A stretch of 56,297 bases of DNA, taken from assembly GCF_000759835.1 (NCBI RefSeq), contig NZ_BBNB01000019.1, forward strand, positions 1-56,297, written 5' to 3'. This document shows positions 13,051 through 22,050 of this stretch, in pieces (position 1 is the first letter of the stretch; each line of letters begins with the position of its first letter). Source of the stretch: Citrobacter sedlakii NBRC 105722 (lineage in GTDB: Bacteria; Pseudomonadota; Gammaproteobacteria; Enterobacterales; Enterobacteriaceae). A model generated the notes under the pieces. It saw nothing but the letters and a program-made list of their open reading frames with translations, ran no database searches and had not been told where the DNA came from. Made by a program: the position numbers and the translations under genes.

Positions 13051-13947
13051 ATGGCCAAAGAAAGGGCATTAACGCTCGAAGCGTTGCGCGTGATGGATGC
13101 GATAGACCGTCGCGGCAGCTTTGCGGCGGCGGCGGATGAACTGGGGCGCGTGCCGTCTGCGCTCAGTTACACTATGCAGAAGCTGGAAGAGGAACTGGAT
13201 GTGGTGCTGTTTGACCGCTCCGGTCACCGCACAAAATTCACCAATGTCGGACGCATGTTGCTGGAAAGAGGCCGCGTTCTTCTCGAAGCGGCGGATAAAC
13301 TGACTACCGATGCCGAAGCGTTGGCCCGGGGATGGGAAACGCATTTGACCATTGTAACGGAAGCGCTGGTGCCGACGCCGTCCTTTTTCCCGCTTATCGA
13401 CAAGCTGGCGGCCAAAGCCAACACGCAGCTATCGGTCATTACCGAAGTGCTGGCAGGCGCCTGGGAACGTCTGGAGCAGGGGCGGGCAGATATCGTTATC
13501 GCCCCGGACATGCACTTTCGCTCGTCGTCAGAAATCAATTCGCGCAAATTATACACTCTGATGAATGTTTATGTGGCTGCGCCGGATCACCCTATCCATC
13601 AGGAGCCAGAACCGCTTTCTGAAGTGACGCGCGTGAAATATCGCGGCGTGGCGGTGGCGGATACCGCCCGCGAGCGTCCGGTGTTGACCGTACAACTGCT
13701 GGATAAGCAGCCGCGTCTTACCGTCAGTACGATTGAGGATAAGCGTCAGGCGCTGCTGGCGGGGCTTGGGGTGGCGACGATGCCTTATCCGTTGGTGGAA
13801 CACGATATCGCTGAAGGGCGACTGCGGGTTGTCAGTCCTGAATCGACCAGTGAGATCGACATTATTATGGCCTGGCGGCGAGACAGTATGGGCGAGGCGA
13901 AAGCCTGGTGTCTGCGTGAGATTCCGAAACTGTTTATTGGAAAGTAA
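13051..13947 (+). CDS. yhaJ: LysR-family regulator YhaJ
   Basis: A 298-residue LysR-type regulator. The helix-turn-helix at residues ~15-45 contains GSFAAAADELGRVPSALSYTMQKLEEE; the effector domain follows. E. coli YhaJ activates a response to 2,4-dinitrotoluene breakdown products and controls virulence genes in pathogenic strains. It is read divergently from yhaK. The start is an ATG preceded by an AACGAT context with only a weak ribosome site. Confidence 0.92.
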   Translation: MAKERALTLEALRVMDAIDRRGSFAAAADELGRVPSALSYTMQKLEEELDVVLFDRSGHRTKFTNVGRMLLERGRVLLEAADKLTTDAEALARGWETHLTIVTEALVPTPSFFPLIDKLAAKANTQLSVITEVLAGAWERLEQGRADIVIAPDMHFRSSSEINSRKLYTLMNVYVAAPDHPIHQEPEPLSEVTRVKYRGVAVADTARERPVLTVQLLDKQPRLTVSTIEDKRQALLAGLGVATMPYPLVEHDIAEGRLRVVSPESTSEIDIIMAWRRDSMGEAKAWCLREIPKLFIGK

Positions 13948-13969
13948 TATTTGCTGGAACAATGAAATT

Positions 13970-13990
13970 CGGGGCAAATATATTGCCCCG
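13970..13990. terminator. Bidirectional hairpin between yhaJ and yhaI
   Basis: A perfect CGGGGCAA / TTGCCCCG stem with a five-base loop lies between the convergent yhaJ and yhaI stops. Short A/T-rich flanks on both sides make it a likely shared terminator. Confidence 0.6.
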
Positions 13991-13997
13991 AAAAATC

Positions 13998-14357
13998 TTA
14001 ATTAATCTCACCCTGCTTAGGGTCTGCGCCGAAACGGTTATTTCCGGCGGTGCCGTTCTGGCACATAAAGACGATAAGCACAATCGCCCCGACAATCGGA
14101 ATCAGGCTAATCAGCAACCACCAGCCAGAGCGCTCGGTATCGTGCAGACGGCGAACCGCCACGGCAATACTCGGCAGCAGAACGGCGAGGCTATAAATTA
14201 TCGTGATGTACGGCGTTTCCATGCCGATAACGGCTTGAATAACGTTCAGAATTGCGCTGATGATCATGTTGATCAACACAAACATCCAGTACTCTTTCCT
14301 GCGCGCACGTCCCGTAAAAAGGGCATAATTTTTTAATACACCTATATACCAATCCAT
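13998..14357 (-). CDS. yhaI: DUF805 inner-membrane protein YhaI
   Basis: A 119-residue protein with the DUF805 pattern: an N-terminal MDWYIGVLKNYALFTGRARRKEYW box, three to four hydrophobic segments, the RRLHDTERSGWW box near residue 70 and a short polar tail with a Cys-Gln-Asn-Gly motif. Its role is unknown. It is similar to YhaH encoded 226 bases upstream, so the two arose by duplication. The name follows from gene order yhaJ-yhaI-yhaH. Confidence 0.85.
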   Translation of the reverse strand: MDWYIGVLKNYALFTGRARRKEYWMFVLINMIISAILNVIQAVIGMETPYITIIYSLAVLLPSIAVAVRRLHDTERSGWWLLISLIPIVGAIVLIVFMCQNGTAGNNRFGADPKQGEIN

Positions 14358-14547
14358 TAAATATCCTTATTAGTGCTAAAAAAGTCGCAGAAATATATCA
14401 CGCTATATCGCTGAGGTCATTTTTATTATGCAAACTTAGGAATATTTCATGTTAATATTCGTATTAATAATAATATGATTAGATATAAATAAGATGTGAA
14501 TGGATAAACGCACAGACAACAAAAAGAATATTTACCGTATAAAAATT

Positions 14548-14576
14548 AAAAAGGCAGCGTTTTTTTCTGCCTTTTT
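14548..14576. terminator. Terminator after yhaH
   Basis: AAAAAGGCAG and CTGCCTTTTT form a stem around a nine-base T-rich loop. T-runs exist on both strands, so it can act in either direction; it begins 7 bases beyond the yhaH stop. Confidence 0.75.
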
Positions 14577-14582
14577 GGGTTC

Positions 14583-14948
14583 TTATGGCAGGGTTTTCGG
14601 ATCCGGGCCGAAGCGGTTTTCGCCAGACGTACCATCCTGACAGTTAAAGATAATAATAACCAGCCAGCCGATGACGGGAATGAGTAACAGTAACAGCCAC
14701 CATGCAGATCGATCGGTGTCGTGCAGGCGTCGGAACTGAACCGCCCACCACGGCAGAAACACGAGGATCCCATACAGGGTTGTGAGTACGCCTTCTCCGC
14801 CTGCGCGTTGCCAGCCCAGGATTTTATCCAGCACGCCCAGAACGAACGTTAAGATGACGTTGACCAGAATAAACATCCAGTACTCTTTGCGCCGGGCGCG
14901 ACCACCGAACCCGATGTAGTTTCGTAGAACTTTTAAATACCAATCCAT
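14583..14948 (-). CDS. yhaH: DUF805 inner-membrane protein YhaH
   Basis: A 121-residue DUF805 protein with the same N-terminal box as YhaI (MDWYLKVLRNYIGFGGRARRKEYW), hydrophobic segments at about 25-45, 58-75 and 85-105, and RRLHDTDRSAWW at ~72-83. It ends ENRFGPDPKTLP. The sequence is close to E. coli YhaH. Function unknown; predicted inner membrane. A separate terminator divides it from yhaI, so the two paralogues are probably transcribed independently. Confidence 0.88.
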   Translation of the reverse strand: MDWYLKVLRNYIGFGGRARRKEYWMFILVNVILTFVLGVLDKILGWQRAGGEGVLTTLYGILVFLPWWAVQFRRLHDTDRSAWWLLLLLIPVIGWLVIIIFNCQDGTSGENRFGPDPKTLP

Positions 14949-15072
14949 TTTCGCCTCAACCTTGGGTCAATCACTTGTTTTTAAAGCAATCAAATTAAGA
15001 ATAGCTGCGAATGATCGGGGGGTAAATATTTGTGAACGGAATGAGGCCAGGTAGGCAGAAAAAGAAAGAAGC

Positions 15073-15094
15073 GCCGCCATCCGCGGATGGCGGC
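15073..15094 (-). terminator. Terminator after yqjG
   Basis: GCCGCCATCCG / CGGATGGCGGC forms a GC-rich perfect hairpin; read on the minus strand it is followed by a T-rich stretch. It lies 7 bases beyond the yqjG stop. Confidence 0.8.
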
Positions 15095-15100
15095 AGGGTG

Positions 15101-16087
15101 TTACGCGAAGCGGGTGTCGCGCCCGTGAGGCTCGCTGAGATCCTGCCACGGACCGATGGAAATGATCCCCGTCGGGTTGATGGTCTTATGGCTTCGGAAG
15201 TAGTGCGTGCGAATATGGTCAAAATTCACCGTTTCCGCAATCCCCGGCATCTGGTAAATATCGCGCAGGAAGCCGTAAAGGTTGAGATAGTCGCTGATGC
15301 GATGCTTGTCGCATTTAAAATGCGTCACGTACACCGGATCAAAACGGATCAGCGTGGTCCACAGACGAATATCCGCCTCAGTTAAGCGATCGCCGGTAAG
15401 AAAACGATGCTGACCGAGGATCTGCTCCAGGCGCGCCAGATGGGTAAAGACATTGTTAACCGCGTCGTCATAGGCCTGCTGGCTGGTGGCGAAACCAGCT
15501 TTATAAACGCCGTTATTGACGTTGTCATAAATCCAGCCGTTCAGTTCGTCGATCTTACCGCGGAGATCGGCAGGGTAGTAGTCGCCTGCTTTGGCGCCCA
15601 GCGCATCAAACGCCGTATTAAACATGCGGATGATTTCTGCGGATTCATTGCTGACGATAGTGTGGTTCTTTTTATCCCACAGTACCGGTACGGTCACCCG
15701 ACCGCTGTAATGCGGGTCGGCGTGTAGATACAGTTGATACAGAAATTCGTGTTGATACAGAGTATCACCTGTCGCAGCCGGGAAGTTATCGTCAAAGGTC
15801 CAGCCATTTTCCAGCATTAAGGGATTGACGACGGAAACGGAAATAAACGGCTCCAGCCCTTTTAACTTGCGCAGGATCAGCGTACGGTGCGCCCACGGGC
15901 AGGCGAGCGAAACGTACAGATGATAACGATCTTTTTCCGCCGCAAAGCCGCCTTCACCGGAAAGACCGGGTGCGCCATCGGCAGTGAGCCAGTTACGGAA
16001 TGCCGATACCGAACGCTGAAATTTGCCGCCGGTGGATTGGGTGTCGTACCAGGTGTCATGCCAGACGCCGTCAATCAGTTGTCCCAT
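15101..16087 (-). CDS. yqjG: Glutathionyl-hydroquinone reductase YqjG
   Basis: A 328-residue Xi-class glutathione transferase. It reduces glutathionyl-hydroquinones by attacking the thioether with its catalytic cysteine, Cys63 in SLACPWAHRT. An N-terminal thioredoxin-like domain is followed by an all-helical C-terminal domain from about residue 170. The start at 16087 is supported by an AAGGAGAG ribosome site 5 bases upstream; the frame is open for 24 more codons, but these are not conserved. It is a single gene with its own terminator. Confidence 0.94.
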   Translation of the reverse strand: MGQLIDGVWHDTWYDTQSTGGKFQRSVSAFRNWLTADGAPGLSGEGGFAAEKDRYHLYVSLACPWAHRTLILRKLKGLEPFISVSVVNPLMLENGWTFDDNFPAATGDTLYQHEFLYQLYLHADPHYSGRVTVPVLWDKKNHTIVSNESAEIIRMFNTAFDALGAKAGDYYPADLRGKIDELNGWIYDNVNNGVYKAGFATSQQAYDDAVNNVFTHLARLEQILGQHRFLTGDRLTEADIRLWTTLIRFDPVYVTHFKCDKHRISDYLNLYGFLRDIYQMPGIAETVNFDHIRTHYFRSHKTINPTGIISIGPWQDLSEPHGRDTRFA

Positions 16088-16207
16088 GTTTCTCTCCTTT
16101 ACACGCTTCGTTGTAGGCCGACTCGAAGCAACGCGAAATCCATTAGGTATGGATAGCAAAAACGAGGAGAAGGTCTCCTCGTTTTACGTTCATCAAGTAT
16201 AGTGCGT

Positions 16208-16600
16208 TTACCACTTTTTATTCAGCACGCGGTCGATACTAAACGCGCCCGGACCGGTGATGGCCAACAGCAGGAAGCCGCCAGCGATGGTCAGGTTTTT
16301 CATGAACATCAGTGAGTTCACCCCTTCCGCGAAATTACTGTGGAACAGAAACGCGGTCAGAAGCGTAAAACCGGCAGTAAACAGGGCGGTGGTGCGGGTC
16401 AGGAAACCAAACAGAATCGCCAGGCCGCCGCCAAACTCAAGCAGGATTACCAACGGTAACATAAAGCCAGGCACGCCCATGGCTTCCATATACTGTTGTG
16501 TACCCGCGTAACCGGTAATCTTTCCCCATCCTGCGGTAATAAACAGGATTGGCATCAGAATACGCGCGACCAGTACACCAACATCTTCTAATTTTTTCAT
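16208..16600 (-). CDS. yqjF: DoxX-family membrane protein YqjF
   Basis: A 130-residue inner-membrane protein with four hydrophobic segments and the DoxX-family N-terminus (LVARILMPILFITAGWGKITGY, residues 10-31). It is almost the same as E. coli YqjF, including the LNKKW end. E. coli yqjF is induced by 2,4-dinitrotoluene products through YhaJ, whose gene is 3 kb away. The start is set by similarity and by a GGAGAG ribosome site 5 bases before the ATG. Confidence 0.93.
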   Translation of the reverse strand: MKKLEDVGVLVARILMPILFITAGWGKITGYAGTQQYMEAMGVPGFMLPLVILLEFGGGLAILFGFLTRTTALFTAGFTLLTAFLFHSNFAEGVNSLMFMKNLTIAGGFLLLAITGPGAFSIDRVLNKKW

Positions 16601-16840
16601 TTTACTCTCCAGGAAACCACTCAGGCTGCTGATTATGTTTTTTAGCGCAATGGCGCGGTACTCCGCGTCATTGCTGTCGATGGAGAGAATCATAAACGTG
16701 AGTAATGAGAATTGTTAGCAAGGAAAACTGTCAAATTTCTTCAATAATTTTGATGAATATAAGATAGGGGGCTGAACAGCGACGATGGCGTATTGTGCCA
16801 GTGGGGGTTATGCGCTCAATAAGTGGGGAAAAAAGGAGAG

Positions 16841-16885
16841 GCCCGATAAGCGAAGCGCCATCGGGCAGAAGGCGTTCGGCCTACG
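16841..16885. repeat. REP-like palindrome after yqjK
   Basis: GCCCGAT..ATCGGGC pairs around an AGCGAAGCGCC core, followed by GGCGTTCGGCCTACG, the typical end of an enterobacterial REP unit. It overlaps the last codons of yqjK slightly. Confidence 0.65.
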
Positions 16886-17165
16886 CATTCAACGTCTTTT
16901 TGAATAACCGCCAGGCCGTCCAGGCACCGAATCCACGTCTTGCCCAGCGTACCAGCATATTTGGATGACGCACGGTCCAGATCGCCATCACGCTGCTGCC
17001 CACCAGCGCCCATGAACGCAGACTCAGGAGCGTGTTCCAGCCGCGATCGTAGGCGCCCGTGGCTTCCAGCCAGTCACGGCGACTGGCTGAAAGATCCAGC
17101 CTTTGCTGCTGGATCTCGCTAAGCAGTCGGGCCTTACGCTGTGCACGTTCGACTTTACCGCTCAC
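16881..17165 (-). CDS. yqjK: YqjK-like small protein
   Basis: A 94-residue basic protein, last gene of yqjCDEK. It begins with a GTG codon (MSGKVERAQRKARLL) preceded by a strong GAGGAGGAG ribosome site inside the end of yqjE, so the two genes overlap by 11 bases. The N-terminal half is a charged helix; a hydrophobic stretch (SWALVGSSVMAIWTV) lies around residues 48-62. It matches E. coli YqjK but is about five residues shorter at the C-terminus, next to a REP element. Function unknown. Confidence 0.85.
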   Translation of the reverse strand: MSGKVERAQRKARLLSEIQQQRLDLSASRRDWLEATGAYDRGWNTLLSLRSWALVGSSVMAIWTVRHPNMLVRWARRGFGAWTAWRLFKKTLNA

Positions 17166-17559
17166 GGCTCTCCTCCTCGAGAATTTGCCTGTCGTTCGCC
17201 AGTTCATGCCGCGTATGGCGAAGCAGCGTGGACTGACGCGCTTTGCGTAACGTCCATATGCCGCCAATCAGCGCCAGAACCAGCAGTACGACCGTGGTGG
17301 CAATCATCGCGTTGAGCCGGTACTGCGGATCAACGGCCCAGATCACCAGCACCATCAGGCTCATCAAACCAAATGCAGCGAAAAGCATGGTGAGTCCCAG
17401 CATCAGCAGCAGCTGAAAGAGGTTAGCCTTTTCTTCTTCAAGCTCAACCACCGCCAGACGCAGCCGGGTTTCCACCATCTCTACCAGAATAGAGACGATT
17501 CGCTGCCCGATGCCCAGAACGCTTTTACCGGGCCCTTGCGCGTGATGAGTGTCCGCCAT
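17155..17559 (-). CDS. yqjE: YqjE, phage holin superfamily III membrane protein
   Basis: A 134-residue inner-membrane protein with two membrane segments (about 47-70 and 80-103) after an amphipathic N-terminus, matching the Actin/holin-3 superfamily fold called for E. coli YqjE. The start at 17559 (MADTHHAQG) is 2 bases from the end of yqjD; the open frame extends further upstream only through yqjD itself. The charged C-terminus carries the GTG start of yqjK. Role unknown; co-expressed with YqjD. Confidence 0.9.
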   Translation of the reverse strand: MADTHHAQGPGKSVLGIGQRIVSILVEMVETRLRLAVVELEEEKANLFQLLLMLGLTMLFAAFGLMSLMVLVIWAVDPQYRLNAMIATTVVLLVLALIGGIWTLRKARQSTLLRHTRHELANDRQILEEESRER

Positions 17560-17561
17560 AA

Positions 17562-17867
17562 TTAGCGACGCGACAGCAGTACGCCCAGCACTACGCCAAC
17601 CGCAGCACCAATACCTACGCCAGTCCATGGATTTTCGCGAACATAGTCGTCTGCACGGGCAGCGGCTTCACGGGTCTGCTTCGCGATAGCATCACCGGTT
17701 TCACCAAGACGATAGCGGCTCTCTTTCAGCGCACGTTCGGCTTTGCTACGGATCTTACTCAACTCTTCTTTCGATTTTTCGCCAGAGGAGTTCAGCACTT
17801 CTTCCAGCGTATCGGTCAGGGATTTCAACTCAGCGCGCAGATGTTCCGAAGTAGTATCTTTCGACAT
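17562..17867 (-). CDS. yqjD: Ribosome-associated membrane protein YqjD (DUF883)
   Basis: A 101-residue DUF883 protein. A long charged helix (residues ~1-75) is followed by a C-terminal membrane anchor with the GVGIGAAVGVVLGVLL pattern and an RR end. In E. coli YqjD is inner-membrane bound, binds stationary-phase ribosomes through its N-terminal part and is RpoS-dependent. An AGAAAA context with GGAG lies just upstream. It is followed by yqjE after 2 bases. Confidence 0.93.
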   Translation of the reverse strand: MSKDTTSEHLRAELKSLTDTLEEVLNSSGEKSKEELSKIRSKAERALKESRYRLGETGDAIAKQTREAAARADDYVRENPWTGVGIGAAVGVVLGVLLSRR

Positions 17868-17902
17868 AGTTTTTCTCCAGATGAGTAAGGGGTTAGGGTT
17901 GC

Positions 17903-18271
17903 TTAGTAGTCGCGAGCTTCCAGCTCTTTCAGCTCGGCCTCTGCTTCAGCCAGCTTGCGCTCACGTTTGGCAATTTTGTCCGCATCGCCTTTTTGCTTCG
18001 CTTCCACGAGATCCTGTTTACGCTCAGTAATCTCTTCTTTTTGCTCAGCAATCTTTTCCTGATGTTCCGCGCGCAGTTTACTGTCAGTGCAGTTGGCTTT
18101 AACTTCACTGAGCGCTTTCTTCAGCCCATCGATACGGTGTTGATTATTGTGTTTCTCGGCATAGCTGATTTCCCGTTGAATATCCTGCTCCTTCTGTTGG
18201 CAGAGCGTATTGGCGTAACTGCCAGCACTAAGAGCAAAAAGGGTAATAGCTAAAGCGATGCGGTGTTTCAT
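17903..18271 (-). CDS. yqjC: Periplasmic DUF1090 protein YqjC
   Basis: A 122-residue exported protein. A signal peptide (MKHRIALAITLFALSAGSYA) is followed by a charged, mostly helical coiled-coil-like domain with two cysteines (Cys24 and Cys61) that could pair. The C-terminal half is a Lys/Glu-rich helix. It is close to E. coli YqjC (DUF1090). It is the first gene of yqjCDEK, ahead of yqjD by 35 bases. Function unknown. A TGGAAGG ribosome site precedes the ATG. Confidence 0.92.
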   Translation of the reverse strand: MKHRIALAITLFALSAGSYANTLCQQKEQDIQREISYAEKHNNQHRIDGLKKALSEVKANCTDSKLRAEHQEKIAEQKEEITERKQDLVEAKQKGDADKIAKRERKLAEAEAELKELEARDY

Positions 18272-18421
18272 TCTTGAACCTTCCATTGTGATTCGTTCCC
18301 GTGAAGTCAGGAACGAGAATCCAGATGACAACGCGATGGAGTGACCCACCGCTTTATTAATCATAGACATTAAATGGGGAAATCACCAAAGTGGGTGACG
18401 GGATTCGGATTCCTGGCGATA

Positions 18422-18805
18422 TTATCCTACCCGATGTGGGGTATCGCGCAAACGCGACAGCCACTGTACGGCCTGGCTGTCATTATCCTGCTGAGCAATG
18501 ATATAGCCCTGCGGCAGGGTTTTATCGAGCACCGCTTTTGCCGCGGCGCTTTGGGCGCTGGAATCGAACGTGATCAGCAGCGTATCTTTCTGTGGCGTGA
18601 TGCTTTTAAAGCGAATACCGTTGGCGTCAAGATGATGCCAGATAGAGAAACCGTCGGGCACGCTTGCCCCCTGATGAACGGCGCGGATCGCGAGAGTTGA
18701 ATCCTGCTGGCGAATGGCCGACCAGACCAGTAGCAGACTGCCCAGCACCAGCAGGAACGCGGTACTCAAGGCCAGTTGCTTCAGCGTTATGCGCGGTTTC
18801 AGCAT
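18422..18805 (-). CDS. mzrA: MzrA, modulator of the EnvZ/OmpR system
   Basis: A 127-residue inner-membrane protein with one membrane segment (residues ~11-31) and a periplasmic domain. In E. coli MzrA (YqjB) binds the sensor kinase EnvZ and links the Cpx response to OmpR output. It is 3 bases after the yqjA stop, so the two are co-transcribed. The sequence (MLKPRITLKQLALSTAF) is easily recognised. Confidence 0.92.
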   Translation of the reverse strand: MLKPRITLKQLALSTAFLLVLGSLLLVWSAIRQQDSTLAIRAVHQGASVPDGFSIWHHLDANGIRFKSITPQKDTLLITFDSSAQSAAAKAVLDKTLPQGYIIAQQDNDSQAVQWLSRLRDTPHRVG

Positions 18806-18808
18806 CCC

Positions 18809-19471
18809 TTACCCTCGGTTCCCGTATTTCTTTTTCCACAAGACCACCAGCGAACCGGCAAGGCCAAAGACCAGCAGGACGACCGGCAGCAGCATCAGGC
18901 AGGACATCAGTTGGTCTTCATATTTCAGAAAGACCGGTGTTTTGCCCAGCAGATAGCCCAACGTGGTCAGGATAAGCACCCACAGCAGGCCGCTCATCCA
19001 GTTGAAAAACTGAAAGCGCGCATTATTAAGGCCGGACAACCCTGCGATGGTGGGCAACAGGGTACGCACAAATGCAATAAAACGGCCAATAAGCAGTGCT
19101 GAAAGCCCATGCTTATGGAACAAATGGTGCGCGCGCTGATGATAGTGCGCGGGCAGATGCGAGAGCCAGTTTTGCACGGTGCGGGTATTCCCCAGCCATC
19201 GTCCCTGAATATAGCTCAGCCAGCAGCCCAGGCTGGCGGCGGTGGTGAGCAGCAAAATGGTTTGCGGATAGCCCATTGCGCCTTTCGCAATCAGCACGCC
19301 GACCAGAACCAGCAGACTGTCGCCGGGTAAAAAGGCGGCAGGCAGCAACCCGTTTTCCAGGAACAGAATCATAAATAAAACAAAATACAGCATGCCAATC
19401 ATGGAAGGATTGGCCAGAGTTTCAAAATCCTGCGCCCACAGAGCGTGCAGTAATTGGGTCAAAAGTTCCAT
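18809..19471 (-). CDS. yqjA: DedA-family membrane protein YqjA
   Basis: A 220-residue DedA/SNARE-associated (VTT) family inner-membrane protein. The family stretch [20 protein letters not shown] is at ~40-60 and a conserved arginine motif [16 protein letters not shown] at ~128-143. In E. coli it is an osmosensing cation-dependent proton-linked protein needed for growth at alkaline pH and membrane homeostasis, and belongs to the Cpx regulon. It forms an operon with mzrA. Confidence 0.93.
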   Translation of the reverse strand: MELLTQLLHALWAQDFETLANPSMIGMLYFVLFMILFLENGLLPAAFLPGDSLLVLVGVLIAKGAMGYPQTILLLTTAASLGCWLSYIQGRWLGNTRTVQNWLSHLPAHYHQRAHHLFHKHGLSALLIGRFIAFVRTLLPTIAGLSGLNNARFQFFNWMSGLLWVLILTTLGYLLGKTPVFLKYEDQLMSCLMLLPVVLLVFGLAGSLVVLWKKKYGNRG

Positions 19472-19820
19472 TCAGTATTCCTGGTGAATCGGTTAACGTC
19501 ACGCCGGTTTCAGGAGTTTGCTATGCCGCATCATTTATCAACTTTTTTGTATGGTGTGCGAACGGCGCAAAGTCACGGCCTGAACTAATCCCTGTAAAGT
19601 GGTGAAGTAAGCAAGCACTAACAAACATAAATTCGATTTGCATCTAATTGTAACAAAGGTCAACGGAGTCCGTTATAGAAATTACGCGTCCCTGAGGTCT
19701 GATTTTGCTTATCGTAGTGGAGTGAGGCGAGAGGATTTACACAGGCTGACACTTTATACCTTTCGCTTACTGTCAGGCGTGCAGACAGGCGCAGCGGCGC
19801 GCCTGTCGGAGAAAGAACGT
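19472..19820. other. Gap between yqjA and exuR
   Basis: About 350 bases between divergent yqjA (its promoter lies here) and the end of exuR. A GACAGGCGC/GCGCCTGTC hairpin at about 19787-19810 lies just beyond the exuR stop, without a T-run. A 21-codon open frame with a good ribosome site starts at 19523 on the plus strand (see findings). I see no other gene. Confidence 0.5.
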
Positions 19821-20597
19821 TTATTTTGCCGCGTTGACGGCGGTATCAAGATGAACCACCGGATTTTCAGCAAAAAGATAACGGTCAGCGTTAAATTCAA
19901 AATCGTCGCTGGTTTCGTTAAACAGCATGATTTTGGTGTTTTCGAGATGCTGCCACATTGCCAGTTTGGCGGCGTTCGGATCTTTACGAATCAGCGCCTT
20001 AAGGATTTGATCGTGATCGTCGCACCAGTTGTCCACGGTGCGCGCATCAATGTGTTCGTGCAGTTTTTTCCAGTAGGGGTTATGGCTACGCTGGGTCCAC
20101 ATTTTTTCGACAATCGCCGCCAACGCGGAGTTTTGCGTCGCTAATGCCACCTGAATGTGAAACTGCAGATCCCATTCGGAATCGCGAAAGCACTTTTCGT
20201 TGCGCGCTTTCTCCTGGATCTCCATCAACTTCATGATGTCCTGCTTGGTCACCTGGGTCGCGGCAAATTCAGCAATATTGCTTTCAATCAGCTGACGCGC
20301 CTGTAGCAGTTCGAACGGTCCGTAATTGGCGAACTCCAGCGACTCGTCGGCCGCCTGATGATAGCGAGGCTGATTAGAAATGACGTGAATACCCGAACCT
20401 TTACGCACTTCCACAAAACCTTCCACTTCCAGCATGATAATGGCTTCACGAACCACGGTGCGGCTGACGTTCTTTTCATCGGCAATAAAACGCTCTGCGG
20501 GCAGTTTATCGCCCACCAGGTAGACGCCCTGCTCAATACGCTCTTTCAGGTCAGCGGCAAGTTGTTGATACAAACGACGGGGTTCAGTGATTTCCAT
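19821..20597 (-). CDS. exuR: Hexuronate regulon repressor ExuR
   Basis: A 258-residue GntR-family repressor of the FadR subfamily. The N-terminal winged helix-turn-helix covers ~8-75 ([26 protein letters not shown]) and an all-helical FCD effector domain follows. ExuR represses galacturonate and glucuronate genes (exuT, uxaCA and others) and is released by hexuronates. The start at 20597 ([14 protein letters not shown]) gives the family length. A candidate autoregulatory operator lies just upstream. Confidence 0.95.
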   Translation of the reverse strand: MEITEPRRLYQQLAADLKERIEQGVYLVGDKLPAERFIADEKNVSRTVVREAIIMLEVEGFVEVRKGSGIHVISNQPRYHQAADESLEFANYGPFELLQARQLIESNIAEFAATQVTKQDIMKLMEIQEKARNEKCFRDSEWDLQFHIQVALATQNSALAAIVEKMWTQRSHNPYWKKLHEHIDARTVDNWCDDHDQILKALIRKDPNAAKLAMWQHLENTKIMLFNETSDDFEFNADRYLFAENPVVHLDTAVNAAK

Positions 20598-20627
20598 ATG
20601 CGCTCCAGGCATGATACGGCAGACTCT

Positions 20628-20645
20628 ATTTGTTATACCACTTTC
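20628..20645. promoter_or_regulatory. Candidate ExuR operator before exuR
   Basis: On the minus strand this reads GTGGTATAACAAAT in its core, close to the TGGTATACCA-type palindrome of ExuR/UxuR sites (9 of 10 core bases). It lies 31-48 bases upstream of the exuR ATG and would allow autoregulation. Match judged by eye. Confidence 0.45.
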
Positions 20646-20748
20646 GCGAGTTTCGCTCCACTCACAGAGACGAAAAAGCCGCCCTGGAGCAGGCGGCTTA
20701 GGTCAGCCGGGCAGGTAAAGCGCTCCGGCACAGGCTCTGGATTGCAGG

Positions 20749-22050
20749 TTAGCTTTGCGTAGCCGGTTTATTCACCTGCGGACCGGCATCGACATCGCTG
20801 GCCGGTTTGTTTTGCAGAACGGTCCAGATGACCAACGCGCCCAGCAGGTCAAACACCGCCAACACAGCAAACAGCGGGCTAAAGCCGATGGTATCCGCCA
20901 GCGCGCCTACCACCAGGGCGAACAGGGTGCTCGCCAGCCAGGCGGACATCCCGGTCAGGCCATTCGCGGTGGCCACTTCGTTGCGGCCAAAGACGTCAGA
21001 GGAGAGGGTAATCAACGCGCCGGACAACGCCTGGTGAGCAAAACCCCCTACGCACAGCAGCATGATGGCAATGTACGGGCTGGTGAACAGGCCGATCATC
21101 CCCGGACCAATCATCAGTACCGCGCCGAGGGTGACCACCATTTTACGCGACACGATCAGGTTTACGCCGAACCAGCGCTGGAACAGCGGCGGCAGATAGC
21201 CCCCGACGATACAGCCCAGGTCGGCAAACAGCATAGGCATCCAGGCGAACATGGCGATTTCTTTCAGGTTAAAGCCATACACCTTAAACATGAACAGCGG
21301 GATCCACGCGTTGAACGTACCCCATGCCGGTTCCGCCAGGAAGCGTGGCAGGGCGATCCCCCAGAACTGGCGGTTGCGCAGGATCTGCAGCAGCGACATT
21401 TTCTTTGCGCTGTTGGTCTGATGCTGTGCTTCCTGACCGTTAATAATGTAGTCACGCTCTTCGTCCGTCAGTTTTTTCTGGTCGCGCGGGTGTTTGTAGA
21501 AAATCAGCCATGCCATCGCCCAGATAAAGCTCAGGGCGCCGGAGATGATGAACGCCATCTGCCAGCTGTGCATCACAATCGCCCAGACGACCAGCGGCGG
21601 GGCAATCATCGCACCGATAGAGGAGCCAACGTTAAAATAACCCACCGCAATGGAGCGCTCTTTCGCCGGAAACCACTCAGAACTGGCTTTCAGGCCAGCC
21701 GGGATCATCGCGGCTTCGGCTGCGCCGACCGCGCCACGCGCCAGCGCCAGCCCGCCCCAGCTACCCGCCAGTGCCGTTGCGCCACAGAAAACGGCCCACA
21801 ATACGGCAAACATCGCGTAACCCACTTTGGTGCCGAGAACGTCAAGCACGTAACCGGCAACGGGTTGCATAACCGTGTAAGCAGCAGAGTAGGCTGCGAT
21901 GATATAGGAATACTGTTGGGTGGAGATGTGTAACTCTTCCATCAGAGTCGGCGCAGCTGCCGCCACAGTGTTACGCGTCAGATACCCGAGCACGGTGCCA
22001 AGCGTCACCAGTGCGATCATGTACCAACGTAACCCTTTAATTTTACGCAT
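20749..22050 (-). CDS. exuT: Hexuronate:H+ symporter ExuT
   Basis: A 433-residue major facilitator (anion:cation symporter family) with twelve membrane segments that imports galacturonate and glucuronate. The start MRKIKGLRWYMIALVTLG at 22050 and all conserved loops match E. coli ExuT; the C-terminal tail (after NKPAS) is the only variable part. The frame is open 41 codons further upstream, through the exuT-uxaC control region, and is not used. It is read divergently from uxaCA. Confidence 0.95.
   Translation of the reverse strand: MRKIKGLRWYMIALVTLGTVLGYLTRNTVAAAAPTLMEELHISTQQYSYIIAAYSAAYTVMQPVAGYVLDVLGTKVGYAMFAVLWAVFCGATALAGSWGGLALARGAVGAAEAAMIPAGLKASSEWFPAKERSIAVGYFNVGSSIGAMIAPPLVVWAIVMHSWQMAFIISGALSFIWAMAWLIFYKHPRDQKKLTDEERDYIINGQEAQHQTNSAKKMSLLQILRNRQFWGIALPRFLAEPAWGTFNAWIPLFMFKVYGFNLKEIAMFAWMPMLFADLGCIVGGYLPPLFQRWFGVNLIVSRKMVVTLGAVLMIGPGMIGLFTSPYIAIMLLCVGGFAHQALSGALITLSSDVFGRNEVATANGLTGMSAWLASTLFALVVGALADTIGFSPLFAVLAVFDLLGALVIWTVLQNKPASDVDAGPQVNKPATQS

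Noticed and set aside
20755..21933. 392-codon open frame on the strand opposite to exuT
   Set aside because: It is a mirror of the exuT coding sequence, rich in Arg, His and Gln with no hydrophobic pattern, and exuT itself is unmistakable.
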